A stretch of DNA of 64,000 bases from JADZAI01 sp047602465 (GTDB lineage: Bacteria; Pseudomonadota; Alphaproteobacteria; Micropepsales; Micropepsaceae), in NCBI GenBank assembly GCA_047602465.1, contig JASGHF010000002.1, positions 434,001-498,000 on the forward strand, in the 5' to 3' direction. Positions 57,891-64,000 of the stretch are shown here, piece after piece. Position numbers and translations under genes: made by a program. How positions within the stretch are numbered: the stretch's first letter is position 1; each line of letters starts with the position of its first letter. The notes under the pieces were generated by a model, which was not told where the DNA came from, searched no databases, and saw only the letters and a program-made list of their open reading frames with translations.

Positions 57891-58292
57891 TCAGCCCGCC
57901 TTCTTCGCGCGCGGCTTCGCGGCTGCCTTTTTAGGCGCCGTCTTGGCCTTCGACGCCGCCGCCTTGCCGCGCTTCATCACATTGCCTGCCGCCGCCCGCG
58001 CCTTCCGGGCCGACGGCGCCGCGCCCGACTTCGCCGCCTTGGCGACCCGGCCGGCCGACGCCTTCACTTCCTTCGCGCCCTCCGCCCCGCCGCCGATCAA
58101 GGCCCGGGCGGCATAGTAGAGCGCCGCCACCGCCGCCGCGCCGCCGCCCATCTTGGCGAGCGTCGCCGCGTCGAGACGGCCCAGCGTCTTCATCAGCGGC
58201 TTCGCCTGCCGCGCCAGGGTCGTCTCCATAGATTTCAGCGACGGTCCAACCGTCTTCAACGCCTTGCCTGCCGTCGTCACCAGATCAGCCAT
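57891..58292 (-). CDS. Membrane-anchored protein with histone H1-like Lys/Ala tail
   Basis: A 133-residue protein. The first 45 residues (MADLVTTAGKALKTVGPSLKSMETTLARQAKPLMKTLGRLD) form amphipathic helices. Residues about 50-72 (LAKMGGGAAAVAALYYAARALIGGG) form a short membrane-spanning or membrane-associated segment. The C-terminal 55 residues are Lys/Ala/Arg repeats (KEVKASAGRVAKAAKSGAAPSARKARAAAGNVMKRGKAAASKAKTAPKKAAAKPRAKKAG) like histone H1/AlgP tails. AAGGAG precedes ATG 58292; ATG 58313 is less likely. It may hold DNA at the membrane, but that is only a guess from composition. Confidence 0.65.
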   Translation of the reverse strand: MADLVTTAGKALKTVGPSLKSMETTLARQAKPLMKTLGRLDAATLAKMGGGAAAVAALYYAARALIGGGAEGAKEVKASAGRVAKAAKSGAAPSARKARAAAGNVMKRGKAAASKAKTAPKKAAAKPRAKKAG

Positions 58293-58442
58293 CGGACTCT
58301 CCTTGGATATCACCAGCCAAACGCCGTCCGGCCGTGAAAAGTTCCAGGTTGCGTTGAGCTGATGCTGTCACACGCCTGACCGATCGCCGGCCGGCTGGCT
58401 GATCGTGATCTTCGCTGGCGCGGGCCTCGCGCGCGCGGACTT

Positions 58443-59357
58443 CTAGGCGTCTTTCGCCTCGTCCGCGCGGCTCAGCAGCAGCAGCAAGCCCCGCGGATTG
58501 TAGTCATACAGAACCGGCGCCACGGCGATATTGAAGCGCCGCTCCTCGCCGTTCTTGACGATGACCCTCGCGGTGAACACACCGCTCTTCATCTGCGCGC
58601 CGACCTCGTCGAAGAACTGCTGCACATGGCGGCGATCCTGCGGCACGACGCAGTTGATCAGCCGGATGCCTTTCAGGTCGGTGGCCTCGAATCCGGTCAT
58701 CTGCGTGAAGACAGGATCGACGGTGTCCATCCAGCCGCGCGCATCCAGCTTCACGACGGCGGTCTGTCCGGTCTGCTGAACGGCCAGACGCATCGCCCTG
58801 GCGGTTTCCCCAAGCGTGCGCAGCCGCTCGCGCTCGGTGTGGTTCTGGAACAGCGTGGCGACGCCGCCCCGATAGGGAAACGTCCGCAGACTCAGCCGCC
58901 GCCCCGGAAATATCTTCGATTCGGCTTCGTATTCGGACGCTTCGCCGGTCTTCAGCACCCGTTCCATCATGCTGCGGATGAACGGATTGATCGGCCCCTG
59001 ACTGCCATCGTCGACATGCTTGCCCAGCCAGTCGGCCTTGCTCCTGCCGAAATAATTTTCGGCCACACGGTTCATATAGGTGAGCCGCAGATCGGCGTCG
59101 TAGGCGAGAAATCCCTCATAGCAGTTCTCGACGAACTGCAGCAGCTCGATCGGCTCCGCCGCGTGCGGCTGCCGGCGCGTCGCCAGACGCTCATAGGTGT
59201 CGGCGCTGATCAGCATCACGCGGGCGCGTCCGTGATGGGTGATGGCCAGCGGCTCTTCCAGGGCCAGATGCTGCCAGTGGCCGAAATTGCGGATGATTTC
59301 CGCAGCCGTGACGCTCTTCGACGCGGACACATCCGTCTCCGGCGGCGGCTTGCTCAT
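58443..59357 (-). CDS. Phd/YefM antitoxin-like domain fused to PAS domains (second of pair)
   Basis: A 304-residue cytosolic protein. Residues about 14-60 (SVTAAEIIRNFGHWQHLALEEPLAITHHGRARVMLISADTYERL) have the pattern of the Phd/YefM antitoxin N-terminal DNA-binding fold, including the HG...MLIS segment and ending in YERL. A PAS domain follows at about 70-165 (CYEGFLAYDADLRLTYMNRVAENYFGRSKADWLGKHV) and a second at about 190-300 (AVVKLDARGWMDTVDPVFTQMTGFEATDLKGIRLINCVVPQD...VFTARVIVKNGEERRFNIAVAPV). No toxin gene and no kinase or cyclase domain is present. Its start overlaps the stop of the paralogous gene upstream (ATGA). It may be a sensor-regulator. Confidence 0.75.
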   Translation of the reverse strand: MSKPPPETDVSASKSVTAAEIIRNFGHWQHLALEEPLAITHHGRARVMLISADTYERLATRRQPHAAEPIELLQFVENCYEGFLAYDADLRLTYMNRVAENYFGRSKADWLGKHVDDGSQGPINPFIRSMMERVLKTGEASEYEAESKIFPGRRLSLRTFPYRGGVATLFQNHTERERLRTLGETARAMRLAVQQTGQTAVVKLDARGWMDTVDPVFTQMTGFEATDLKGIRLINCVVPQDRRHVQQFFDEVGAQMKSGVFTARVIVKNGEERRFNIAVAPVLYDYNPRGLLLLLSRADEAKDA

Positions 59358-60298
59358 ACCTTTTCCGTTCCTTCGGCAGGAAACACGGCCCGGCCCTGCG
59401 CCATGCGCGCGGTGATCACGGCGATGACGCCGTTGACGGCCATGCCGCGCTTCAGCGGTGCAATGCTGACCGAGACCTCGCGCCGCGAGCGGTTTCCGAT
59501 CCGGAGCACAGCGGGCACTGCACGGCTCCGCGAATCCGCGATGACCGAAGATATCGTCTCGCGGACCGCCGCCCCGGAGTCCGGCTCGAACAGATCGCCG
59601 ATCATCGACCCGTCGAGGTCCGCAGCGTGCAGGCCGGTCATCTGGGCCAGAACGCCATTCGCTCCGGCGATGCGGCCATTGGCGTCGATCTCGACGGTCG
59701 CCGCCAGGCCCAGCAGCTCCAGCGCGATCTGCTCCGCCTCCAGGACTGCGGCCGATTCCGCCAACGTTTCCTCTTCGGTGATATCGACGAAGGCCGACCC
59801 GACATTTTCGCCGAACGGGAATGAATGCACCCGCAGCGGCCGCGCCCGCAGCCCGGCTCCGGCCAGTTCGTAACTGACCGCTTCACCGGTGCGGAAGACG
59901 CGCTGCACCATGCTGTCGAAGACAGCCGAATGCCGCCGGTTCAGAAACTCGTGCGTCGTCTTGCCGATGATGTCTCCGGCGCTGACGCCCAGCCAGGCCA
60001 GAGCAGTCCGGTTCATGCGAAGTATTCTGAAATCACGGTCATGGACCGCGAAGCCTTCGCTCGAATGATCCAGCACCTCCGACAGCAGATCGCTCTGGTC
60101 ACCCAAGGCGGGCGGAAATCCTGAGGCCGTGATGTCTTCATAATGGTCGGTGGAGATAAGCATCACCCTGGCCCGACCGTGATGGGTTACAATCAATGGC
60201 CTTGTGAGTGCTTGTTGCTGCCAGTAACCGAAATTCCGCATGATTTCAGCAGCGGTGACAGTACCCTTCTCAGCCGTCATGACCGACCCAAACTGCAT
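59354..60298 (-). CDS. Phd/YefM antitoxin-like domain fused to PAS domains (first of pair)
   Basis: A 314-residue protein with the same layout as the gene at 58443. Residues about 13-58 (VTAAEIMRNFGYWQQQALTRPLIVTHHGRARVMLISTDHYEDI) match the Phd/YefM-like DNA-binding region. A PAS domain lies at about 72-170 (LDHSSEGFAVHDRDFRILRMNRTALAWLGVSAGDIIGK) and a second at about 195-305 (ATVEIDANGRIAGANGVLAQMTGLHAADLDGSMIGDLFEPDSG). There is no obvious heme His or output domain beyond this. It is the first gene of a two-gene operon. Just upstream is an AT-rich region with the palindrome TTACGTAA. Confidence 0.75.
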   Translation of the reverse strand: MQFGSVMTAEKGTVTAAEIMRNFGYWQQQALTRPLIVTHHGRARVMLISTDHYEDITASGFPPALGDQSDLLSEVLDHSSEGFAVHDRDFRILRMNRTALAWLGVSAGDIIGKTTHEFLNRRHSAVFDSMVQRVFRTGEAVSYELAGAGLRARPLRVHSFPFGENVGSAFVDITEEETLAESAAVLEAEQIALELLGLAATVEIDANGRIAGANGVLAQMTGLHAADLDGSMIGDLFEPDSGAAVRETISSVIADSRSRAVPAVLRIGNRSRREVSVSIAPLKRGMAVNGVIAVITARMAQGRAVFPAEGTEKV

Positions 60299-60365
60299 AG
60301 TTTACGTAATTTTTATCTCCGCGGCCCAAGATGCCTAATGATATTATAATTATGATCGGATTCGC
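60299..60365 (-). promoter_or_regulatory. AT-rich promoter region of the Phd-PAS operon
   Basis: A stretch much lower in GC than its surroundings holds the perfect palindrome TTACGTAA (60302-60309), directly upstream of the start codon at 60298, and ATTATAAT and ATAATTAT-type symmetry around 60343-60352. This probably includes the -10 region and an operator, perhaps for the operon's own DNA-binding products. Confidence 0.5.
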
Positions 60366-60614
60366 GAAAGATTTCCAGAGGCGCAGGGGCGCACACAAGA
60401 ACTTGACGACGGGCATGACGTCACCGGCGCTGCGGCGCCGCAGGGCGTGCCGTGCTGCATTCGCCGGACGGCGAATCGATCATGGTCATGCTTAATTCCC
60501 CCCGCGCCAATTACGGCGGCAGGGACAAGGCCGACAGGCATTCAACCGTTACATACGGTTAAACGGCGATCGTAACCTAGGCAAAGACCGGCGGAAAACC
60601 GGTCCCGGCGGTCC
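60366..60614. other. Rest of the gap between the Phd-PAS operon and the zeta-subunit gene
   Basis: No supported gene. Near its end lies an inverted repeat AACCGT-TACAT-ACGGTT (60544-60560). It could be an operator or a terminator for the zeta gene (minus strand, stop 60615). Confidence 0.45.
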
Positions 60615-60935
60615 TCAGCCCGCCTTCACCTGCTCCATGGCCGTCTTCATCAGATCGTCCATTTCACGGCGGATCTGGTGTTCGGACAGGCCCGCACCCT
60701 TGGCGTCGAGGTCGGCTTTCACCTTGCGCAGCACGTCGTCGTCGCCCGCTTCCTCGAAATCGGCCTTCACGACGCTGGCTGCATAGGCGGCCGCATCGGC
60801 TTCGTTGAGGCCCAGTTTCCCGGCCGCCCACAGTCCCAGCAGCTTGTTGCGCCGGGCGGTCGCTTTGAAGACCAGTTCCTGGTCGTGGGCGAACTTGCCT
60901 TCCTGCGCTTTCTTGCGGTCCTCGAAGCCGGCCAT
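60615..60935 (-). CDS. F1F0-ATPase inhibitor zeta subunit (DUF1476)
   Basis: A 106-residue helical protein. FEDRKKAQEGKFAHDQELVFKATARRNKLLGLWAAGKLGL (residues about 4-43) is the typical DUF1476 beginning, and DDVLRKVKADLDAKGAGLSEHQIRREMDDLMKTAMEQVKAG its end. In Paracoccus and related alphaproteobacteria this protein is the zeta subunit, which blocks ATP hydrolysis by F1-ATPase. It is divergent from purC at 61092, a common alphaproteobacterial order. The ATG is preceded by AGGAGAG. Confidence 0.9.
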   Translation of the reverse strand: MAGFEDRKKAQEGKFAHDQELVFKATARRNKLLGLWAAGKLGLNEADAAAYAASVVKADFEEAGDDDVLRKVKADLDAKGAGLSEHQIRREMDDLMKTAMEQVKAG

Positions 60936-61091
60936 GGATCTCTCCTGAAGATTCTGGGGGCAGGATGTGCGTCACCGCTGCGGAAATCTCAAGACCCGCC
61001 CCGTCCGTACCGGGACGCCGCGTTGAGAATCCCCGCGCAATTGTCTAAACCCCCTTGAACGCGGCGCTTCTGGCCGCGCAGGAACCCATTC

Positions 61092-61862
61092 ATGTCCGGA
61101 AGCCGTCGCAGGCTCGTTTACGAGGGCAAGGCGAAGATCCTTTACGAAGGACCAGAGCCCGGCACCCTCGTCCAGTATTTCAAGGATGACACCACAGCGT
61201 TCGACGCCACCAAAAAGGCGACGCTGGAGGGCAAGGGCGTCCTCAACAACCGTATCAGCGAGTACATCATGACTCAGCTGAACGGCATCGGCGTGCCCAC
61301 GCATTTCATCAAGCGCATGAACATGCGCGAGCAGCTGATCCGCGAAGTCGAGATCATCCCGCTGGAAGTCGTGGTCCGCAACGTGATGGCCGGCAGCCTC
61401 GCCAAGCGCTTCGGCCGCGAGGAGGGCGAACAGCTCCCCCGTTCGATCATCGAGTTCTACTACAAGGACGACAAGCTGCACGATCCGATGGTCAGCGAGG
61501 AGCATATCCTCGCCTTCAACTGGGCCTCGCCCCAGGACATCGACGACATCATGTCGCTCGCCATCCGCATCAACGACTTCCTCACCGGCCTCTTCCTCGG
61601 CGCGGGCATCAAGCTGATCGACTTCAAGGTCGAATTCGGCCGGCTGTGGGAAGGCGACATGGCGCGCATCGTCCTCGCGGATGAAATCTCGCCTGACAGC
61701 TGCCGCCTGTGGGACGTCGTCACCAACGACAAGATGGACAAGGACCGCTTCCGCCGCGACATGGGCGGCGTGACCGAAGCCTACAGCGAAGTCGCCCGCC
61801 GCCTCGGCATCCTCCCCGAAAGCGGCAACGCCAAGGGTGGCCCCACTCTGGTGACCCCATGA
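61092..61862 (+). CDS. purC: Phosphoribosylaminoimidazole-succinocarboxamide synthase (SAICAR synthetase)
   Basis: A 256-residue enzyme of de novo purine synthesis, which joins CAIR and aspartate with ATP. YEGKAKILYEGPEPGTLVQYFKDDTTAFDATKKATLEGKGVLNN near the N-terminus is the family start (nucleotide-binding). VEIIPLEVVVRNVMAGSLAKR (near 87), KLIDFKVEFG (near 175) and LADEISPDSCRLWD (near 195) are signature regions. Its stop overlaps the purS start (ATGA), so the two are translationally coupled. Confidence 0.95.
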   Translation: MSGSRRRLVYEGKAKILYEGPEPGTLVQYFKDDTTAFDATKKATLEGKGVLNNRISEYIMTQLNGIGVPTHFIKRMNMREQLIREVEIIPLEVVVRNVMAGSLAKRFGREEGEQLPRSIIEFYYKDDKLHDPMVSEEHILAFNWASPQDIDDIMSLAIRINDFLTGLFLGAGIKLIDFKVEFGRLWEGDMARIVLADEISPDSCRLWDVVTNDKMDKDRFRRDMGGVTEAYSEVARRLGILPESGNAKGGPTLVTP

Positions 61863-62098
61863 AAGCCCGCGTCCACATCACCCTGAAAAAAGGCGTCCTC
61901 GACCCCCAGGGCAAGGCGATCGCCGGGGCGCTGGCCGGTCTCGGCTTCGACGAGGTCGCCGATGCGCGTCAGGGCAAGTTCATCGAGCTGGATTTGAAAG
62001 GCGAAGACGCCGCTTCTGCCCGCGCCCGCGTCGAGGCGATGTGCCAGAAGCTCCTCGCCAACACCGTCATCGAAAACTACGCCGTCGAGATCGGATAG
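61859..62098 (+). CDS. purS: Phosphoribosylformylglycinamidine synthase subunit PurS
   Basis: A 79-residue small subunit of the three-part FGAM synthase (PurS-PurQ-PurL). MKARVHITLKKGVLDPQGKAIAGALAGLGFDEVADARQGKFIELDL is the family sequence, and ANTVIENYAVEIG its end. The start overlaps the purC stop by four bases. PurQ, the glutaminase subunit, lies further down at 63664 after three unrelated genes, so purS and purQ may not share one short transcript. Confidence 0.95.
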   Translation: MKARVHITLKKGVLDPQGKAIAGALAGLGFDEVADARQGKFIELDLKGEDAASARARVEAMCQKLLANTVIENYAVEIG

Positions 62099-62103
62099 AA
62101 GCC

Positions 62104-62517
62104 ATGCGCCGCATCGCCGCCTTCGCCCTTGCCGCCTCCGCTCTGGCCGCAGCGGCGAGCGCGGCGCCCGGCGCGCTCGACTGCTCCCCGGGCTTCGACG
62201 CCATCCGCGCCGCATCCCTCGCCCAGCCGGGCGTCATTCCGGAAATGACGCTCGACGCCGAATGGGCCTGGTCCGGCTCCAACTCCGTCCTCGACATCTT
62301 CACCCTGCCCGGCAACCCGGCCCATCCGGGCGTGCTGCATCTGGTTCTGGCGAAAGAAGGTTTCCGCACCTGGGCCGGCTACACCTCGGGCTGCGCCTTC
62401 GGCGACGTCGCGAAATTCAACGAATGGATGGCGAGCTACCGCGAACTCAGCAACGCCGCCGTCAAGGACATGAAAGAAGGCCGCCCCGTCGGCCCTCCCC
62501 CGGCCCAGCCGGAATAG
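62104..62517 (+). CDS. Secreted hypothetical protein inserted between purS and purQ
   Basis: A 137-residue protein with a signal peptide (MRRIAAFALAASALAAAASA-AP). Two Cys lie in LDCSPGFDAI and SGCAFGDVAK. The middle part is SVLDIFTLPGNPAHPGVLHLVLAKEGFRTWAGYTSG, and a Pro-rich end follows. It starts six bases after purS, so it is probably read with it. I do not recognise the family. The REP element at 62527 lies just after it. Confidence 0.65.
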   Translation: MRRIAAFALAASALAAAASAAPGALDCSPGFDAIRAASLAQPGVIPEMTLDAEWAWSGSNSVLDIFTLPGNPAHPGVLHLVLAKEGFRTWAGYTSGCAFGDVAKFNEWMASYRELSNAAVKDMKEGRPVGPPPAQPE

Positions 62518-62526
62518 GCACGAGAT

Positions 62527-62560
62527 GTCATGGTCGGCGAAGGCCGACCATCCACGCCTT
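62527..62560 (+). repeat. 34-bp palindromic element, distant copy
   Basis: Identical in the core to the array at 6998-7263: GTC, arms ATGGTCGGC and GCCGACCAT around GAAG, then CCACGCCTT. It lies ten bases after the stop at 62517 and 16 bases before the convergent DUF1993 stop at 62576. It is about 55 kb from the others and has no GIY-YIG gene beside it. Confidence 0.9.
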
Positions 62561-62575
62561 CAATTCTCTGCCTGA

Positions 62576-63097
62576 TCACATCTTCAGGCGCGGCACGCCC
62601 ATATAGTCGCGCTTGCCCAGCTTCACGCCCTTAGCCCGCAGCAGCGCATAGGTCGTCGTCGCGTGGAAATGCAGATTGGGCAGCGAGAACGACAAGAGGA
62701 AGCCCTCCGCGGCGAATGGCATCTGCACCTTGCCGAGCGAGAACATCACGTCCTTGCCCTCCAGCGCGTTCACCTCGTCGGGCGTCACCTGCGCCAGCGC
62801 CGCATTGGCCTCCGCGATCAGCGCCTCCAGCCCGGCCCAGCTATCCGGCCCCAGCGTATTGCCCGGTGTGAAGACACCGGCTTTGCACCCCGCCAGCGCG
62901 CCGACCGAATGGTTCACCACCGAATAGATCTGATAGCGGAAGGGCAGCATGTCCTCGATCAGCCGCGTCTCGATGAAGCTGTCGGGATCGACGCCTTCCG
63001 CCTCCAGATGCGCCCGCCCCTTGGCCAGCACGCCGCCCACCGCGCCCACGGTCTGCCGGAACGACAACACCACCGCATCGAAAAGTGAAATCGCCAT
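62576..63097 (-). CDS. DUF1993 family protein
   Basis: A 173-residue helical protein. ISLFDAVVLSFRQTVGAVGGVLAKGRAHLEAEGVDPDSFIETRLIEDMLPFRYQIYSVVNHSVGA is typical of DUF1993, whose members are DinB-like four-helix bundles of unknown function. FSLPNLHFHATTTYALLRAKGVKLGKRDYMG is the conserved end, with a His pair that may bind metal. It is on the opposite strand within the purine cluster. Confidence 0.85.
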   Translation of the reverse strand: MAISLFDAVVLSFRQTVGAVGGVLAKGRAHLEAEGVDPDSFIETRLIEDMLPFRYQIYSVVNHSVGALAGCKAGVFTPGNTLGPDSWAGLEALIAEANAALAQVTPDEVNALEGKDVMFSLGKVQMPFAAEGFLLSFSLPNLHFHATTTYALLRAKGVKLGKRDYMGVPRLKM

Positions 63098-63150
63098 CGC
63101 TTGAACTCCCTCAGTTGTTCTTGTCTCTGGGGTGACACTTACGGGTTCCC

Positions 63151-63531
63151 ATGCGCCTGAACCAGATCACCCTTCCGTCAACCGATGTGACACGCGGCCG
63201 CGATTTCTATGTCGGCCTCGGCTTCACCCTGCTGGTGGACTCGCCGCCCCATTACATGCGCCTTGAGGCGCCCGAAGGCGGCACGACGCTTTCGCTGCAT
63301 CTGGTGGACGCCATGCCCACCGGCGACACCGCCGTCATCTATCTGGAAACCGAAACGCTGGATGCCGATGTCGCCCGCCTGAAAGCCGCCGGCTTCGCGT
63401 TCTTCCAGAAACCCCGCGACGAATCCTGGCTCTGGCGCGAAGCCCGTCTCCACGACCCCGACGGCAACGTCATCTGCCTCTATCACGCCGGCGAAAACCG
63501 CCTGAACCCGCCCTGGCGCGTCCGCCCATAG
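63151..63531 (+). CDS. VOC/glyoxalase family protein
   Basis: A 126-residue protein of the vicinal-oxygen-chelate fold. It begins MRLNQITLPSTDVTRGRDFYVGLGFTLLVDSPPHYMRLEAPEGGTTLSLHLVD and ends with RLHDPDGNVICLYHAGENRLNPPWRVRP, including the typical DPDGNxxxL. One Glu (IYLETETL) and one His (LSLHLV) are candidate metal ligands. The reaction is unknown. It is divergent from the DUF1993 gene and upstream of purQ. Confidence 0.85.
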   Translation: MRLNQITLPSTDVTRGRDFYVGLGFTLLVDSPPHYMRLEAPEGGTTLSLHLVDAMPTGDTAVIYLETETLDADVARLKAAGFAFFQKPRDESWLWREARLHDPDGNVICLYHAGENRLNPPWRVRP

Positions 63532-63535
63532 CTTT

Positions 63536-63573
63536 CCTCCCCGTCATTCACGGGGGAGGTGCCCCAAAGGGGC
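63536..63573. repeat. Double-hairpin GC-rich element
   Basis: CCTCCCCGT and ACGGGGGAGG (one extra G) form a hairpin with loop CATTC, directly followed by GCCCC-AAA-GGGGC. It lies just after the VOC stop, and GGAGGGGG follows. The shape matches short intergenic elements that I recall from other alphaproteobacteria; it may also act as a terminator. Confidence 0.55.
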
Positions 63574-63663
63574 GGAGGGGGCAAAGCGCGCGCCGCTCTT
63601 TCGCCTTCGCGACCCCGCCGATTCACGCTAGAAGCCGCCAACTCCCGCGGAGCACACCACACC

Positions 63664-64000
63664 ATGAAAGCCGCCGTCGTCGTCTTCCCCGCCTCCAACT
63701 GCGATCGCGACGCCGCGACGGCGCTGGAATACGTCACGGGCAAAAAGACCGCGATGCTCTGGCACGGCGACAGCGACGTGCCCGGGGACATCGACCTCAT
63801 CGTCCTCCCCGGCGGCTTTTCCTATGGCGACTATCTGCGCTGCGGCGCCATGGCCGCCCAGTCGCCGATCATGAAGACGGTGGTGGAGCGCGCGAAGGCC
63901 GGCACGCCCGTCGCGGGCATCTGCAACGGCTTCCAGATCCTCGCCGAATGCGGCCTGCTGCCCGGCGGGTTCCTGCGCAATGCGGGGCTGAAATTCGTCA
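63664..64000 (+). CDS. purQ: Phosphoribosylformylglycinamidine synthase subunit PurQ, cut by window edge
   Basis: The first 112 residues of the glutaminase subunit of FGAM synthase. MKAAVVVFPASNCDRDAATALEYVTG is the start. LIVLPGGFSYGDYLRCGAMAAQSPIM (near 45-70) is the oxyanion region. The nucleophile Cys is in GTPVAGICNGFQILAECGLLPGGF (near 94). The rest, with the catalytic His and Glu, lies beyond the window. CGGAG precedes the ATG. Confidence 0.95.
   Translation, partial: MKAAVVVFPASNCDRDAATALEYVTGKKTAMLWHGDSDVPGDIDLIVLPGGFSYGDYLRCGAMAAQSPIMKTVVERAKAGTPVAGICNGFQILAECGLLPGGFLRNAGLKFV

Overview
The window is chromosomal DNA from a GC-rich alphaproteobacterium. This rests on a DUF3126 gene, a DUF1476 gene (the alphaproteobacterial F1F0-ATPase zeta inhibitor) divergent from purC-purS, TorF-type porins, a PhoH-family ATPase with a CtrA-type box (TTAA-N7-TTAAC) upstream, and codon use strongly biased to G/C at third positions. 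The order cannot be fixed from this window. A Caulobacterales/Hyphomonadales-like or related environmental lineage fits best, but that is an inference. No phage, plasmid or integrated element is visible. Most genes are ordinary chromosomal genes with small and frequent accessory insertions.

Layout. 0.001-3.3 kb: an edge-truncated gene, a double-PilZ protein and a trio of envelope proteins (two glycine-zipper proteins flanking a Tyr-rich lipoprotein). 3.4-9.7 kb: a small periplasmic four-Cys protein, an enoyl-CoA hydratase, a GYF_2/Cas2-like fusion protein, a frameshifted acyl-CoA dehydrogenase, a palindromic-repeat array with a GIY-YIG nuclease, a gamma-carbonic anhydrase and a SemiSWEET transporter. 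9.7-12.8 kb: two divergent citrate-synthase-like genes, one with an N-terminal HTH, then a DAPG-hydrolase-like gene whose ribosome binding site lies in a hairpin. 12.8-20.7 kb: membrane proteins, PhoH, a VOC protein, a CRP-like regulator with a textbook CRP site, and two serine hydrolases. 20.7-31.5 kb: amino-acid metabolism (alanine dehydrogenase, omega-transaminase, FAD amine oxidase, serine acetyltransferase), Nudix, nitroreductase, an EF-hand protein and an MscS channel. 31.6-40.4 kb: an SDR, two TorF porins, a hydrolase, a GT2 synthase, a (GA)n microsatellite and a frameshifted TonB-dependent receptor. 40.5-45.3 kb: tRNA-Leu(UAA), hemerythrin, the CinA N-terminal-type protein, map-radC and two EF-hand lipoproteins. 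45.3-57.8 kb: a CYP153-like P450, an S9 peptidase, a succinate-semialdehyde-dehydrogenase-like enzyme, two more four-Cys proteins, purB, and a PQQ dehydrogenase divergent from a TetR regulator. 57.9-64 kb: a lysine-rich membrane protein, two tandem regulators joining a Phd/YefM antitoxin-like domain to PAS domains, and the purine genes purC-purS...purQ with unrelated genes inserted.

Functional links. The omega-transaminase (producing alanine) and alanine dehydrogenase (regenerating pyruvate) sit in one tight operon and probably work with the amine oxidase and the semialdehyde dehydrogenase in amine and amino-acid catabolism. Purine synthesis is represented by purB, purC, purS and purQ. Several genes suggest use of hydrocarbons or fatty acids (P450, acyl-CoA dehydrogenase, enoyl-CoA hydratase).

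Most interesting points. (1) The tandem Phd/YefM-PAS-PAS proteins at 58.4-60.3 kb look like sensor regulators built from an antitoxin DNA-binding module, with no toxin nearby. (2) A 34-bp palindromic element occurs four times in tandem plus two flanking copies around a small GIY-YIG nuclease gene, with a further copy 55 kb away. (3) A GYF_2 domain is fused to a Cas2/SinR-like ferredoxin fold. Two genes carry single-base +1 frameshifts (5867 and 37978-37981), so either sequence errors or real inactivation should be considered.
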